From: Fluviicola sp.
Lineage (GTDB): Bacteria > Bacteroidota > Bacteroidia > Flavobacteriales_D > Crocinitomicaceae
Assembly (NCBI RefSeq): GCF_039596395.1
Contig: NZ_JBCNJT010000001.1
Location: forward strand, 1,461,315 to 1,525,314
Reading direction: 5' to 3'
DNA: 64,000 nt
The notes beneath the pieces were generated by a model that was not told the origin of the DNA, searched no databases, and saw only the letters and a program-made list of their open reading frames with translations. The translations under genes were made by a program, and so were the position numbers. The stretch's first letter is position 1; each line of letters starts with the position of its first letter. Of this stretch, positions 7,612 to 17,809 are shown piece after piece.

Positions 7612-10197
7612 TTAATTCTTCACAATTTTCACCTGAAAGTATTGAACATCGGTGTGGATAACTAAATAATATGTTCCATTTTTCAACTCCGAAATGGAAA
7701 TTTCGTGCTTTGCTTCAGAAATTGTTTTTACCACTCTTCCCTGAACATCAATCACTTGCAATCCCGTTACGGGAACAGTTGCATCAATTGTGAGGTTACC
7801 CGCTGTAGGATTCGGGTATACCTGAATTTGATTCGCCAGTTCTTCAATTCCTAACGAAGGATTGTAAGGTTGTGAAAAAACTTCACATCCGTCGGTGCTT
7901 GTACGGGAAACCGTGAAGTTGGAAGAAGTCGGTAAAGTGATTGTATAAATGGTGTTTGTCGCCCCGGGAATCGCAACTCCGTTTTCATACCACTGCAGGC
8001 TCGGGTAAGGATCTGTTGAAAGCAAAGTTCCGTTCACATAAACTACCGGAGCGGGTGGAGCAGAAAGGGCTACAACGGAAAGCGTATCGGAGTAGGAAAC
8101 ACATCCGTTTTGATCGTAAGCCATAAAATATACATCTCCGGAAGCTGTTAAGGCGGAACTCAAAGTGGTATCTCCATTCATCCATTCAATCGAGTATCCC
8201 GGAATAGAAGCCGTTGAAACAGCCAGGTCTCCCGGACAAAACAGCGAATCTGCAGTAATTGTAGTAGTAAAGTTTGATTGCAACATCGTATTTAAAGCGT
8301 GAATTTTACCATATCCATAAGCATTGTTCGGAATGGTTCCGGTGAATGCATCGGTAAATGCGGTTGAATGAATCGCATCCAGGAAGCTCTGGTAATTTCC
8401 TTTCGAACATTTTTCCAGGTAAAGTGCCGCAATTCCCGCTACCATCGGAGAAGCCATGGAAGTTCCACCGTTACGCACGTGCAAACCGTCATCAGACATG
8501 GAAGCGTTCCATCCCGGATCGTTCAGCAACCAAAACGGACCTGCACTCAAAGTCACGTCGCCGCAAGCCACCAAATCCGGCTTGATGTGTCCGCGTCTGG
8601 TAGGCCCTTTCGAAGAATTCGGGGATAATTCACCCACTGCCGCCGTGTAGGAAGGAGCAGGAGTGTAGTAGTTCCCGTTTTTGTCCAAATGCCCGAAGCG
8701 GTTGCGGATATTTCCCACGGTCACCACTTTCGGGGAACAGTTCCAGGAAGAAACGATTGTTTGCAACGTATCTGCCATATTATAATGTACAATATTCGGA
8801 TAAACCGCCGCTGAAGGAAGCCCCGTTGTCAGCATGTCGTTCAGGGAAATGGAAACGGAACCGCTCCATGCATCGTAATTCCCTGTACCGGTTGTTTTCA
8901 GTGCATATAAATAGCTGGTAGAATCGACGTTATTGAGGTAAAACTCCAGATGCAGGTTCGGACCTACAATTTCCGGGTAAATTTCCATGGTTGCAATGCG
9001 ATTCGATCCATTCCACAAGGTGTCGCGGATCACTGTTCCAATTCCGGTATTTGCTGCCCGGTAGATGGTTTGAGCCCGCTGCTGGAAACTTCCGCTTCCC
9101 TGGTTTGCTGCCCAGGCATAGTTCCATCCGGCATCCGAAAGGTCTGTCCATAAATCCAGGTAAACGGTATTCGCTCCCAGCTGGCTTGCCGGATTCGGTT
9201 TTACCCAAACGAAGGAAGTGTCCGCATCGATATCGTCGTGAACGTGGTATTTTCCCCAGGAACCCGAGTTTCCGGCTGCACAGACAATGATTCGCCCGCT
9301 TTTTTCATCCAGTAAATTATCCATCAAAACTGCAGCTGGGTCTGTTCCGTCATGACTTCCCAAATAGCTTCCTACCGATAGATTCACTACAGCAGGAAGT
9401 CCAAGCTGGTCTGCTGTCTTGAATACAAAATCACAGGCATCTGCCACGGTCATGGTCCAGTTGGGTAAATTAAAGTTCGTTTCAATAACAATAATCTTTG
9501 CTTCGGGAGCCATTCCGGTTTCCCGTCCGCTTGCCAGTCCGTTGGAAACACCCGCTCCTGCAACGGATGTACCGTGAGCCGAAGATTCTTCCATACTTCC
9601 GCAGGTTCCGGCCTGGATCTGGGCTCCGGTCCATAATTGCCCGTATCCGTAAGGCTGCGGTGTATTTGAAGCAACCGGTAAAGTGTGGTCCCAATAATAA
9701 AGTACACGTGTATTTCCGTTTGCATCTCTGAAATCCGGGTGATTGTAATCCAATCCCTGATCCACAAATGCCACAATGACATCTTTTCCTTTAAAGGATG
9801 TTTGCAATCCTCCCAATCCCTGGTGAACGGGTTTTACATAATGCTTCACCAAACTGGAATCGTTTAGCGGTTTCGGCATGGAAAATTCCAGGTAAAAGGA
9901 TTTGATGAGTTTGGAATCCATTGCCTGGCGGATCCATTCCGGCGTTGCCTGAATATAAATCCATTCGCGGGTGACCTGTTTCACAGAAATTTCCTTCACA
10001 GCCAGCAAAGCATCCAGGTTACCTGTATTCGTAACAGCAAAGGCAGCAGGAACAGTCCCTTGTTCGGCCACTAATTTCTTAAACCGGAAATTATCTGTTT
10101 GTGCAAAACCTTGTGCCGAATTAATCAAAATTAATCCTGCTATGAATAATATTTTATTTATTTTCACCGCTTGTCGTAGTAGTTTTCCTATGAACAT
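7612..10197 (-). CDS. Secreted S8 (subtilisin-like) peptidase with T9SS C-terminal sorting domain
   Basis: An 861-residue exported protease. A signal peptide ends near residue 33 (LINSAQGFAQ). The catalytic triad is intact: Asp146 in VIVAFVDQGLDYNHPDF, His207 in SSAHGTSVAG, Ser579 in GGTSMASPMVAG; the oxyanion Asn lies in VCAAGNSGS. The roughly 270 residues between the oxyanion Asn and the Ser include a beta-rich insert. After the protease comes an Ig-like region and then the T9SS type A sorting domain, VYPNPTAGNLTI ... LKNGTYYLVI ... FQVKIVKN. It should be secreted and anchored at the cell surface. It is divergent from a second subtilisin gene. Confidence 0.93.
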   Translation of the reverse strand: MFIGKLLRQAVKINKILFIAGLILINSAQGFAQTDNFRFKKLVAEQGTVPAAFAVTNTGNLDALLAVKEISVKQVTREWIYIQATPEWIRQAMDSKLIKSFYLEFSMPKPLNDSSLVKHYVKPVHQGLGGLQTSFKGKDVIVAFVDQGLDYNHPDFRDANGNTRVLYYWDHTLPVASNTPQPYGYGQLWTGAQIQAGTCGSMEESSAHGTSVAGAGVSNGLASGRETGMAPEAKIIVIETNFNLPNWTMTVADACDFVFKTADQLGLPAVVNLSVGSYLGSHDGTDPAAVLMDNLLDEKSGRIIVCAAGNSGSWGKYHVHDDIDADTSFVWVKPNPASQLGANTVYLDLWTDLSDAGWNYAWAANQGSGSFQQRAQTIYRAANTGIGTVIRDTLWNGSNRIATMEIYPEIVGPNLHLEFYLNNVDSTSYLYALKTTGTGNYDAWSGSVSISLNDMLTTGLPSAAVYPNIVHYNMADTLQTIVSSWNCSPKVVTVGNIRNRFGHLDKNGNYYTPAPSYTAAVGELSPNSSKGPTRRGHIKPDLVACGDVTLSAGPFWLLNDPGWNASMSDDGLHVRNGGTSMASPMVAGIAALYLEKCSKGNYQSFLDAIHSTAFTDAFTGTIPNNAYGYGKIHALNTMLQSNFTTTITADSLFCPGDLAVSTASIPGYSIEWMNGDTTLSSALTASGDVYFMAYDQNGCVSYSDTLSVVALSAPPAPVVYVNGTLLSTDPYPSLQWYENGVAIPGATNTIYTITLPTSSNFTVSRTSTDGCEVFSQPYNPSLGIEELANQIQVYPNPTAGNLTIDATVPVTGLQVIDVQGRVVKTISEAKHEISISELKNGTYYLVIHTDVQYFQVKIVKN

Positions 10198-10299
10198 ATT
10201 TTTAAACCTTTAATAAAGAATACTCAGAATATCTTTTCGCAAATTAAGATATTTGTTTAAAAGGAATTGTATTCCTCTCAAAAAAAGAATTATATAGTC

Positions 10300-11874
10300 A
10301 TGAAGAAAAGAATCCTCACATTGTCATTGGCCCTGTTCTCCGTAGGTGTAATGAACTTTATTTACGGTCAGAAATCAGAAGAAGTTAAAAACTGGTACAA
10401 TGGCCCGACTCCAGGGATGAATACGGAAAAAGCTTATTCAGCGTTGAAAAAGCAGCAATCTACAACCGTTATTGTAGCGGTAATTGATTCAGGAATTGAT
10501 ATTGAGCACAAAGACTTACAGGGAAAGATCTGGACCAATGAAGATGAAATTCCGAACAACGGAATTGACGATGATAAGAACGGATACATTGATGACGTTC
10601 ACGGATGGAATTTCCTTGGAAACCCGAACGGACAGAACCAGAACTATGCACGTTTGGAAAAAACACGTATCTGTGCCGAACTGCATGCAAAATTCAAAGA
10701 TAAGTCAGAAGCGGATATCGCCGCAGCAGATAAAGCAGATTACGCTCAATACCAGAAGCTTTTAAAAGAGATCGAAGCAGAGCGCCAGGAAAACCTGGGA
10801 GCTTTGGAGCAATATACGCAGTTGGCAGAAATGTTCCCGACTTTGAAAGCAAAACTGATCGAGAAATTAGGTGCTAATTTTACAGAGAAAGACGTAGATG
10901 CATGGAAACCGGAATCTCCGCAGGATATGCAATTAAAGCAAATCGGTAAGTACATTGCAAACGGCCAGTTGTCTGAAGATGCTATTAAAGAAGGCATTCA
11001 GCATTTGAACGGAAGTGCTAACTACCAATTGAATATGGAATACAACGACCGCGAGTTTATCGGTGACAACCCAGATGATTTCAGTGATGTTCATTACGGA
11101 AACAGCGACGTGGAAGGGCCGGATGCTTTGCACGGTACACACGTTGGGGGTATCATCGGTGCTACACGACACAATGACCTGGGAGGTGACGGTGTTGCTG
11201 AAAATGTTCGTTTGATGTCAGTTCGCGCAGTTCCGGATGGAGATGAGCAGGATAAAGATGTGGCTTTGGCCATTCGCTATGCAGTAGATAACGGAGCTTC
11301 CGTGATCAACATGTCATTCGGTAAAGCTTATTCCAAGCACCAGAAAGAAGTTTACGATGCATTGGCATATGCCGATTCAAAAGGAGTTTTGTTGGTTCAC
11401 GCAGCAGGAAACGACGGGGTGAACTTAGACGAGAACCCGAATTTCCCAACGAATGAATATTCATTCCAATCCAAGCCATTGGATATGTACATCTGTGTAG
11501 GAGCATCTACGAGAGATAAAAAACATTTGGCTGCTGATTTCTCCAACTACAGCTCCCGCCAGGTAAATATCTTTGCTCCGGGATTTGAGATCTACAACAC
11601 CGTTCCGCAAAGCGATTATAAAATCCTTCAGGGAACTTCCATGGCTGCGCCGATGGTTTCCGGTGTTGCTGCATTGCTGAAGTCTTATTTCCCTTCTTTA
11701 AGTATGAAGGAAATTAAAGACATTATGCTGGCTTCAGCGAAACAATACAAAGGAACAATGATCCCTGCACCGGGAACAGGTTCTTCCGTAGATTTCGGAA
11801 CACTTTCTTCAACGGGCGGAGTTATTGACATCTCTGCTGCTGTGAAAATGTGCCAGGCAAAAGTTAAAAAGTAA
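10300..11874 (+). CDS. Secreted S8 (subtilisin-like) peptidase with long helical insert
   Basis: A 524-residue protein. The ATG at 10300 begins a clear signal peptide (MKKRILTLSLALFSVGVMNF); an earlier in-frame ATG at 10267 would bury it. Catalytic residues are Asp63 (VIDSGIDIEH), His278 (ALHGTHVGG) and Ser447 (GTSMAAPMVSG). The Asp-His distance of 215 residues is far larger than in classical subtilisins because of a charged, helical insert at about residues 110-240. No T9SS sorting domain is present, so it is probably periplasmic or released otherwise. A terminator follows at 11902. Confidence 0.92.
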   Translation: MKKRILTLSLALFSVGVMNFIYGQKSEEVKNWYNGPTPGMNTEKAYSALKKQQSTTVIVAVIDSGIDIEHKDLQGKIWTNEDEIPNNGIDDDKNGYIDDVHGWNFLGNPNGQNQNYARLEKTRICAELHAKFKDKSEADIAAADKADYAQYQKLLKEIEAERQENLGALEQYTQLAEMFPTLKAKLIEKLGANFTEKDVDAWKPESPQDMQLKQIGKYIANGQLSEDAIKEGIQHLNGSANYQLNMEYNDREFIGDNPDDFSDVHYGNSDVEGPDALHGTHVGGIIGATRHNDLGGDGVAENVRLMSVRAVPDGDEQDKDVALAIRYAVDNGASVINMSFGKAYSKHQKEVYDALAYADSKGVLLVHAAGNDGVNLDENPNFPTNEYSFQSKPLDMYICVGASTRDKKHLAADFSNYSSRQVNIFAPGFEIYNTVPQSDYKILQGTSMAAPMVSGVAALLKSYFPSLSMKEIKDIMLASAKQYKGTMIPAPGTGSSVDFGTLSSTGGVIDISAAVKMCQAKVKK

Positions 11875-11901
11875 CTCGATTACACAATTATTATAAGTTA
11901 T

Positions 11902-11934
11902 GCCGTCTGAACAAGCGTTTGGACGGCTTTTTTT
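11902..11934 (+). terminator. Terminator after the second S8 peptidase gene
   Basis: GCCGTC...GACGGC with G-T wobble extension to an 11-bp stem, followed by seven T. Its position also argues that the next gene starts at 11942 and not at any earlier codon inside the hairpin. Confidence 0.88.
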
Positions 11935-11941
11935 ATCGCTT

Positions 11942-12424
11942 ATGAAAACACTGAAATTCATTCCGGTTTTACTGATGGGGCTTTATTTCCTTACAGGCTT
12001 CACCGGTCCGAAACCGACGGAGAAAGAAACGATCGATCGCCTGATGGACGAATGGCATTCGGCTGCGGCACAGGCAAACTACGCCAACTACTTCGCGTTT
12101 ATGTCCGACAATTTCATCTACCTGGGAACAGACCCGGGCGAACGTTGGGATAAAGACGCATTCGGCAGATTCTGCAAACCGTATTTCGATAAAGGAAAAG
12201 GCTGGGATTTCCGGAAAATCGAACGCCACATTGAAATTTCCAAAGACGGGAAATTTGCCTGGTTTGATGAAAAGATCAGCACCTGGATGAAAGATTGCCG
12301 GGGAAGCGGTGTGCTAATGAAAGTAGGAAAAGAATGGAAGATCTGCCAGTACAACCTGGCTGTTCTGATCGAAAACGATAAAATCCAAGACTTTATTCGA
12401 CTCCGTGAGTTGATAAAGGAATAA
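11942..12424 (+). CDS. Secreted NTF2-like/SnoaL-like (DUF4440-type) protein
   Basis: A 160-residue protein starting MKTLKFIPVLLMGLYFLTGF, a probable signal peptide. The mature part reads ETIDRLMDEWHSAAAQANYANYFAFMSDNFIYLGTDPGERWDKDAF, then an aromatic and charged beta-sheet with WFDEKISTWM and GVLMKVGKEWKICQYNLAVLI. This is the layout of the NTF2-like DUF4440/SnoaL superfamily, in which an alpha+beta cone forms a pocket that may bind a ligand or serve as an enzyme. No specific substrate can be named. The gene sits alone between terminated neighbours. Confidence 0.75.
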   Translation: MKTLKFIPVLLMGLYFLTGFTGPKPTEKETIDRLMDEWHSAAAQANYANYFAFMSDNFIYLGTDPGERWDKDAFGRFCKPYFDKGKGWDFRKIERHIEISKDGKFAWFDEKISTWMKDCRGSGVLMKVGKEWKICQYNLAVLIENDKIQDFIRLRELIKE

Positions 12425-12509
12425 AGATTAGATACTTACATTAACTTTTTTTAGCTCAGATAAAATTAATCCTCGTACGGTTTTTGGTATCTTAAAGAAA
12501 ACCAAAGTC

Positions 12510-13694
12510 ATGAAACGATTAGTTTATTTGGGGTTGATCATGTTGGCCGGGCCAACATTCAGCACATTCGCTCAGGAAAGTGACAGTACCGGCATGCCGG
12601 GAGATAATTTCGATTTACAGGGAGCCTTAAACCTTTTTAAAGAATCCAAAAACCTGGAAGACTTCGAGAAGAAGTTAAATACAGAGGCGAACCATGTAAA
12701 CAACCTGGATTTGGACGGAGATAACAAGATTGATTACATCCGTGTCATCGATAAAAAAGATGGGAATAGCCACGCCGTTTTGCTCCAAATCCCTGTCAAC
12801 AAAAAAGAAAACCAGGATATCGCAGCCATTGCGATTGAGAAACGCTCCGATAAGGAAGCGCAGCTTCAGATTATCGGGAACGAAACGATCTACGGGGAAG
12901 AAACCATCATGGAGCCGATTGATGAAAAGGAAATCAAACGGTCAAGCGGTCCTGCAACACTTTCAGCGCCGGTAGTTGTTTTCGTCAATGTTTGGTATTG
13001 GCCTTGTGTGCAATACATGTACGATCCTTTTTACGATCCGTGGTATTCACCGTATTACTGGGACTATTATCCTTCCTGGTGGTATCCGTGGAGACCGGTT
13101 TATTACACCGTTTATTACCAGCAAATGTATTACTACCACGGTTGGTGCCAATACACTCCGTATTATCACGTTCCGCAAGCACATGCTATTTACGTATCGA
13201 ATCATTCCAACAGTAACACTGTTCGAAAAAGATATGAACCGCAGCGTACCGCATACCGGGGAAGATCAGTTTACAATCAGTCGGCTAACGGGTCCAAAGG
13301 ACGTGTAGAAACCGGAACACCGCAAACAACAAACGGAAGGGTAAACGGAACCAAAGCAGAACCGGTTCGTCCGACAGCAAATCCGGAACGTCAGACCATC
13401 AATAGGGATGCTCCGAGACCGATGCGTGAAAACGGAAACAACGGCGGAACGATACGAAATGAAAATAACGGGAATCAAAGAACCATTGATCCTCCGAGAA
13501 GAAATCCAACTACAGCGCCGCAGCCGCGACCTGTAGAAAGACCACAACGGATAGAACCGCAGCCAAGACCCATTGAAAGAAGTCCGCAGCGGGTAAATCC
13601 TCAGCCACAACGACAAACACAACCTGCTCCAGTAAGACAGGCTCCGGTAAACAGACCGGTGATCAGACCTGGCGGTGGAGGCGGAAGACGTTAA
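12510..13694 (+). CDS. Secreted protein with Trp/Tyr-rich segment and basic Pro/Arg/Gln tail
   Basis: A 394-residue protein in three parts. A signal peptide (to about residue 21, TFSTFAQ) is followed by a folded domain (about 30-140) containing an EF-hand-like loop at 67-77 (DLDGDNKIDYI) and a beta-rich LLQIPVNKKE region. Residues about 161-220 are extraordinarily aromatic: 6- to 10-residue runs such as YSPYYWDYYPSWWYPWRP. The last 160 residues are disordered and strongly basic (repeats like PQPRPIERSPQR, ending GGGGGRR). Related Bacteroidota proteins with the N-terminal domain exist, but I know of no function. A terminator follows. Confidence 0.75.
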   Translation: MKRLVYLGLIMLAGPTFSTFAQESDSTGMPGDNFDLQGALNLFKESKNLEDFEKKLNTEANHVNNLDLDGDNKIDYIRVIDKKDGNSHAVLLQIPVNKKENQDIAAIAIEKRSDKEAQLQIIGNETIYGEETIMEPIDEKEIKRSSGPATLSAPVVVFVNVWYWPCVQYMYDPFYDPWYSPYYWDYYPSWWYPWRPVYYTVYYQQMYYYHGWCQYTPYYHVPQAHAIYVSNHSNSNTVRKRYEPQRTAYRGRSVYNQSANGSKGRVETGTPQTTNGRVNGTKAEPVRPTANPERQTINRDAPRPMRENGNNGGTIRNENNGNQRTIDPPRRNPTTAPQPRPVERPQRIEPQPRPIERSPQRVNPQPQRQTQPAPVRQAPVNRPVIRPGGGGGRR

Positions 13695-13718
13695 AATAGT
13701 AGTAACATAAAACAAGCA

Positions 13719-13752
13719 GGGCCGTCCCGGATAATCCGGGACGGCCCATTTT
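13719..13752. terminator. Terminator between the aromatic-rich protein gene and yidC
   Basis: Perfect 12-bp stem GGGCCGTCCCGG / CCGGGACGGCCC with a 5-nt loop, then ATTTTATT. Lies between convergent genes. Confidence 0.88.
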
Positions 13753-13756
13753 ATTG

Positions 13757-13811
13757 AAAGCAATGCTTATGACCGCGCTAACGCTTGTCTTATCGAAAGC
13801 AGTGCTTTCTC
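13757..13811 (-). repeat. Degenerate copy of the hairpin repeat module, 3' of yidC
   Basis: Immediately after the yidC stop the minus strand reads GAAAGCACTGCTTTCGATAA, a hairpin, then a GTTAGCGC half-palindrome and GCGGTCATAAGCATTGCTTT. The word CGGTCATAAGCA resembles CAGTCATGAGCA in the tandem array at 15831-15995, and TTTCGATAA is shared, so both are probably the same repeat family. Confidence 0.5.
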
Positions 13812-15764
13812 TTATTTTTTCTTTCTATTCTTAGCTTGCTCCAACTGAGCTTTTTGCGCATCTTCCAAACGCTGCATGAAGCTCGATTTCTTTTTAGGGG
13901 CTGCTGCTCCTTTTTTAGCAGAATTCACCTGCGCTTCAGCCATTTTCGCTTTCAATTTCTCTTCGTCTACGAAGAAACGCTTGATCACAAACATCAGGAT
14001 GATGGTCATCAACGTAGAAATGAAGTAATAATAACTCAAACCGGAAGAGTAATTGTTGAAGAAGAAGATCATCATAATCGGGAACATGTACATAATGATT
14101 TTCATGTTCGGCATTCCCGGCTGTTGCTGCTGCGTCATGTTTGACGAATTCAAATGCGTATATGCCAGCGTTGTTACCGCCATCAATAAGGTAAACAAAG
14201 AGATGTGATTACCATATAGCGGAATGTACGTTCCGAAATCCCAGATCGAGTCGAATGAAGACAAATCTTCCGCCCAAAGGAATCCGCGTTGTCTCAGATC
14301 AAAAGTTGCAGGGAAGAAACGGAATACTGCCAGCAAAATCGGCATCTGGAATAACATCGGAACACAACCGGCAAGGGGAGAAGCTCCCGAAGCACGGTAA
14401 AGCGCCATCATATCCATTTGCTTTTTCATAGCATCTTCCTTATTCGGATACTTCGCATTGATCTCGTCGATTTGCGGTTTCAGAATACGCATCTTGGCAG
14501 ATGAGACGAACATCTTCCACTGAACCGGCATCAACACCAATTTCAGGATAATCGTCAGCAATAAGATCGCCAAACCTGCATTTACACCTAAATTCAGGAA
14601 GAAAGTAAACACCGGCTGAACTGCATACAGGTTGATCCATCGGAAAACACCCCAACCTAAGTTCAGGATATCGTCGTAATCTTTATCGTAAGCAGCTAAC
14701 GTATGGTAATCGTTTGGCCCGAAATACCAGGAGAAACTGGCTTTTCCGTCTTTCACGGACTGCATTCCCAGGTTCAAACGTGAACGGTATTTGCGAATGT
14801 GTGTAAAGAAATGGTCGGAACCTTCTTTGTAATTGGTCGATGTAAATTTCGTTCCTTTTACTTTGAATCCATTATCTGCATCCAGGATAGAGGAGAAGTA
14901 GCTTTGTTTGTAAGCCACCCATTTTTTATCGGTTTCAGCTACTTTGTAGCTTTCTGCCACTTCGCTGTTCCAATCCAGCTTGCCATCCATTCCTTCGTAA
15001 CAAATCGTGGAAACTTTACGCTGCTCGGAAAGCAAACGCTCTGAACGAAGCATTTCCATTTGCCAGTCAAGCATCACCGAATTCGGCAACACTTTTCCGT
15101 TCAGGTCTTTCATTTCGATCGTATAACCTACATCGTATCCGCCTTTCAGGTTGTACGTATAAATGATCGATCCGTCGGCAACGTCGTGTTTCAAAACAAC
15201 TTTGGTCTTTGATTTCGAAACGATCTCAAACTCCTTGTTTCCTGTTACGTATTTGTTTCCTGCAATGTTGAAGATCAATTGGTTGGTATGGTCTCCGTCT
15301 TTGAACAGGTAAAGCGGTGTAATCTTGTTGTCTTTTTTCGCGAAGTTTACGTACGATTCGTATTCTTTCAACTGCACGGCAGAAACAATTCCACCTCTGG
15401 TAGAAAGGTCAACGATCAGCTTTTCGGACTCCAACCGAACGATTTCCCCTTTAACCAGGACATTCGAAGGAACTTTTGCTTTAGCAGCAATGATCGTATC
15501 TTTCTTTGTCTTTTCATTGACATACACCAAACCTCCTTTTTCGTCCTTGATCTGGTTTCCATCTTTGTCTTTCTTAGCAACCAGAACCGGTTTGTTCTTG
15601 TTTGCCTTCTCTGTAGAATCAGCATCTTTCTTTGCTTGTTCTGCTAATTCTCTTTGCTCTTTTTGCTTGGCTTTAACCTCTTTTTCACTTGGCTGGCTCA
15701 TGTATGTGAACACCACCAATAAGGCACCGATAAGCGTAAGACCAATAACTGTATTCCTATCCAT
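13812..15764 (-). CDS. yidC: Membrane protein insertase YidC
   Basis: A 650-residue YidC/Oxa1 insertase of the long Bacteroidota type. An N-terminal membrane anchor (NTVIGLTLIGALLVVFTYM) is followed by a charged linker, then the large periplasmic beta domain (about residues 100-350) and the conserved five-helix core: AILLLTIILKLVLMPVQWKM, the cytoplasmic hairpin with PNKEDAMKKQMDMMALY, then GCVPMLFQMPILLAVFRFF. The tail is Lys-rich (KKGAAAPKKKS), as expected for ribosome contact. It inserts membrane proteins with or without SecYEG. It follows pyrG on the same strand, a conserved order in Bacteroidota. Confidence 0.97.
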   Translation of the reverse strand: MDRNTVIGLTLIGALLVVFTYMSQPSEKEVKAKQKEQRELAEQAKKDADSTEKANKNKPVLVAKKDKDGNQIKDEKGGLVYVNEKTKKDTIIAAKAKVPSNVLVKGEIVRLESEKLIVDLSTRGGIVSAVQLKEYESYVNFAKKDNKITPLYLFKDGDHTNQLIFNIAGNKYVTGNKEFEIVSKSKTKVVLKHDVADGSIIYTYNLKGGYDVGYTIEMKDLNGKVLPNSVMLDWQMEMLRSERLLSEQRKVSTICYEGMDGKLDWNSEVAESYKVAETDKKWVAYKQSYFSSILDADNGFKVKGTKFTSTNYKEGSDHFFTHIRKYRSRLNLGMQSVKDGKASFSWYFGPNDYHTLAAYDKDYDDILNLGWGVFRWINLYAVQPVFTFFLNLGVNAGLAILLLTIILKLVLMPVQWKMFVSSAKMRILKPQIDEINAKYPNKEDAMKKQMDMMALYRASGASPLAGCVPMLFQMPILLAVFRFFPATFDLRQRGFLWAEDLSSFDSIWDFGTYIPLYGNHISLFTLLMAVTTLAYTHLNSSNMTQQQQPGMPNMKIIMYMFPIMMIFFFNNYSSGLSYYYFISTLMTIILMFVIKRFFVDEEKLKAKMAEAQVNSAKKGAAAPKKKSSFMQRLEDAQKAQLEQAKNRKKK

Positions 15765-15830
15765 TCGTGTTTATTTGTTTTAAATTAATCGACCAGTGTT
15801 CGATTAATTATTTTTCAGTTTAACATCTTG

Positions 15831-15995
15831 TTATCCGCCACCGCGGATGTATTTTCGATAAATGCTCATGACTGCACTACCGTTTTCTCATTATTCGCTA
15901 CCGCGAATATCTTTTTCGATAAAGTGCTCATGACTGCACTACCATTTTCTCATTATTCGCTACCGCGAATATCTTTTTCGATAAGCCCACCGGGC
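15831..15995 (-). repeat. Tandem array of 60-62 bp hairpin repeats between pyrG and yidC
   Basis: Three units begin at 15831, 15891 and 15953. Each carries a short palindrome (ATTCGCTACCGCGAAT in two units, ATCCGCCACCGCGGAT in the other), the word TTTTTCGATAAA or a variant, and a second inverted repeat around GTGCTCATGACTGCAC. The array ends in GATAAGCCCACCGGGCTTATC, whose outer arm overlaps the pyrG stop codon. The unit differences include compensating changes in the palindrome arms (TTCGC/GCGAA versus TCCGC/GCGGA), so structure rather than sequence appears conserved. The first hairpin may terminate pyrG. Confidence 0.75.
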
Positions 15996-17621
<1,626 letters not shown>

Positions 17622-17720
17622 CTACGGGGCGCAAAATTACATCAAATAAATGAATATACGAGCATGTTTGAATCGGTTTTTGAGAAATAAAGGCGAATGG
17701 TAGAATTTGTCGGTGAACGG

Positions 17721-17792
17721 GACTTCGGCTCCGCTCAGCCACCTTTCACCGGTCTTCCGGTAAATTCAAAGACGACTGAGCGGAGTCGAAGG
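17721..17792. repeat. Inverted pair of GAGCGGAGTCGAAG elements
   Basis: ACTTCGGCTCCGCTCAGCC at the left and GACTGAGCGGAGTCGAAGG at the right form an imperfect inverted repeat with a roughly 30-nt loop that itself holds ACCGGTCTTCCGGT. Other copies lie at 38355-38374 and near 61655-61684. This word is a frequent dispersed intergenic repeat in Bacteroidota genomes (from general knowledge). Confidence 0.6.
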
Positions 17793-17809
17793 CATATTTG
17801 GTTTTGTAA

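Noticed and set aside
13266-13763. Minus-strand 165-codon frame over the basic tail of the Trp/Tyr-rich protein
   Set aside because: Ser/Arg/Tyr-rich shadow of the Arg/Pro/Gln repeats, runs through a terminator.
15279-15783. Plus-strand frames across the 5' part of yidC
   Set aside because: Antisense shadows of the Lys-rich linker; yidC is certain on the other strand.
15831-15995. CRISPR array
   Set aside because: The 60-62 bp units are similar along their whole length; there are no unique spacers and no cas genes.
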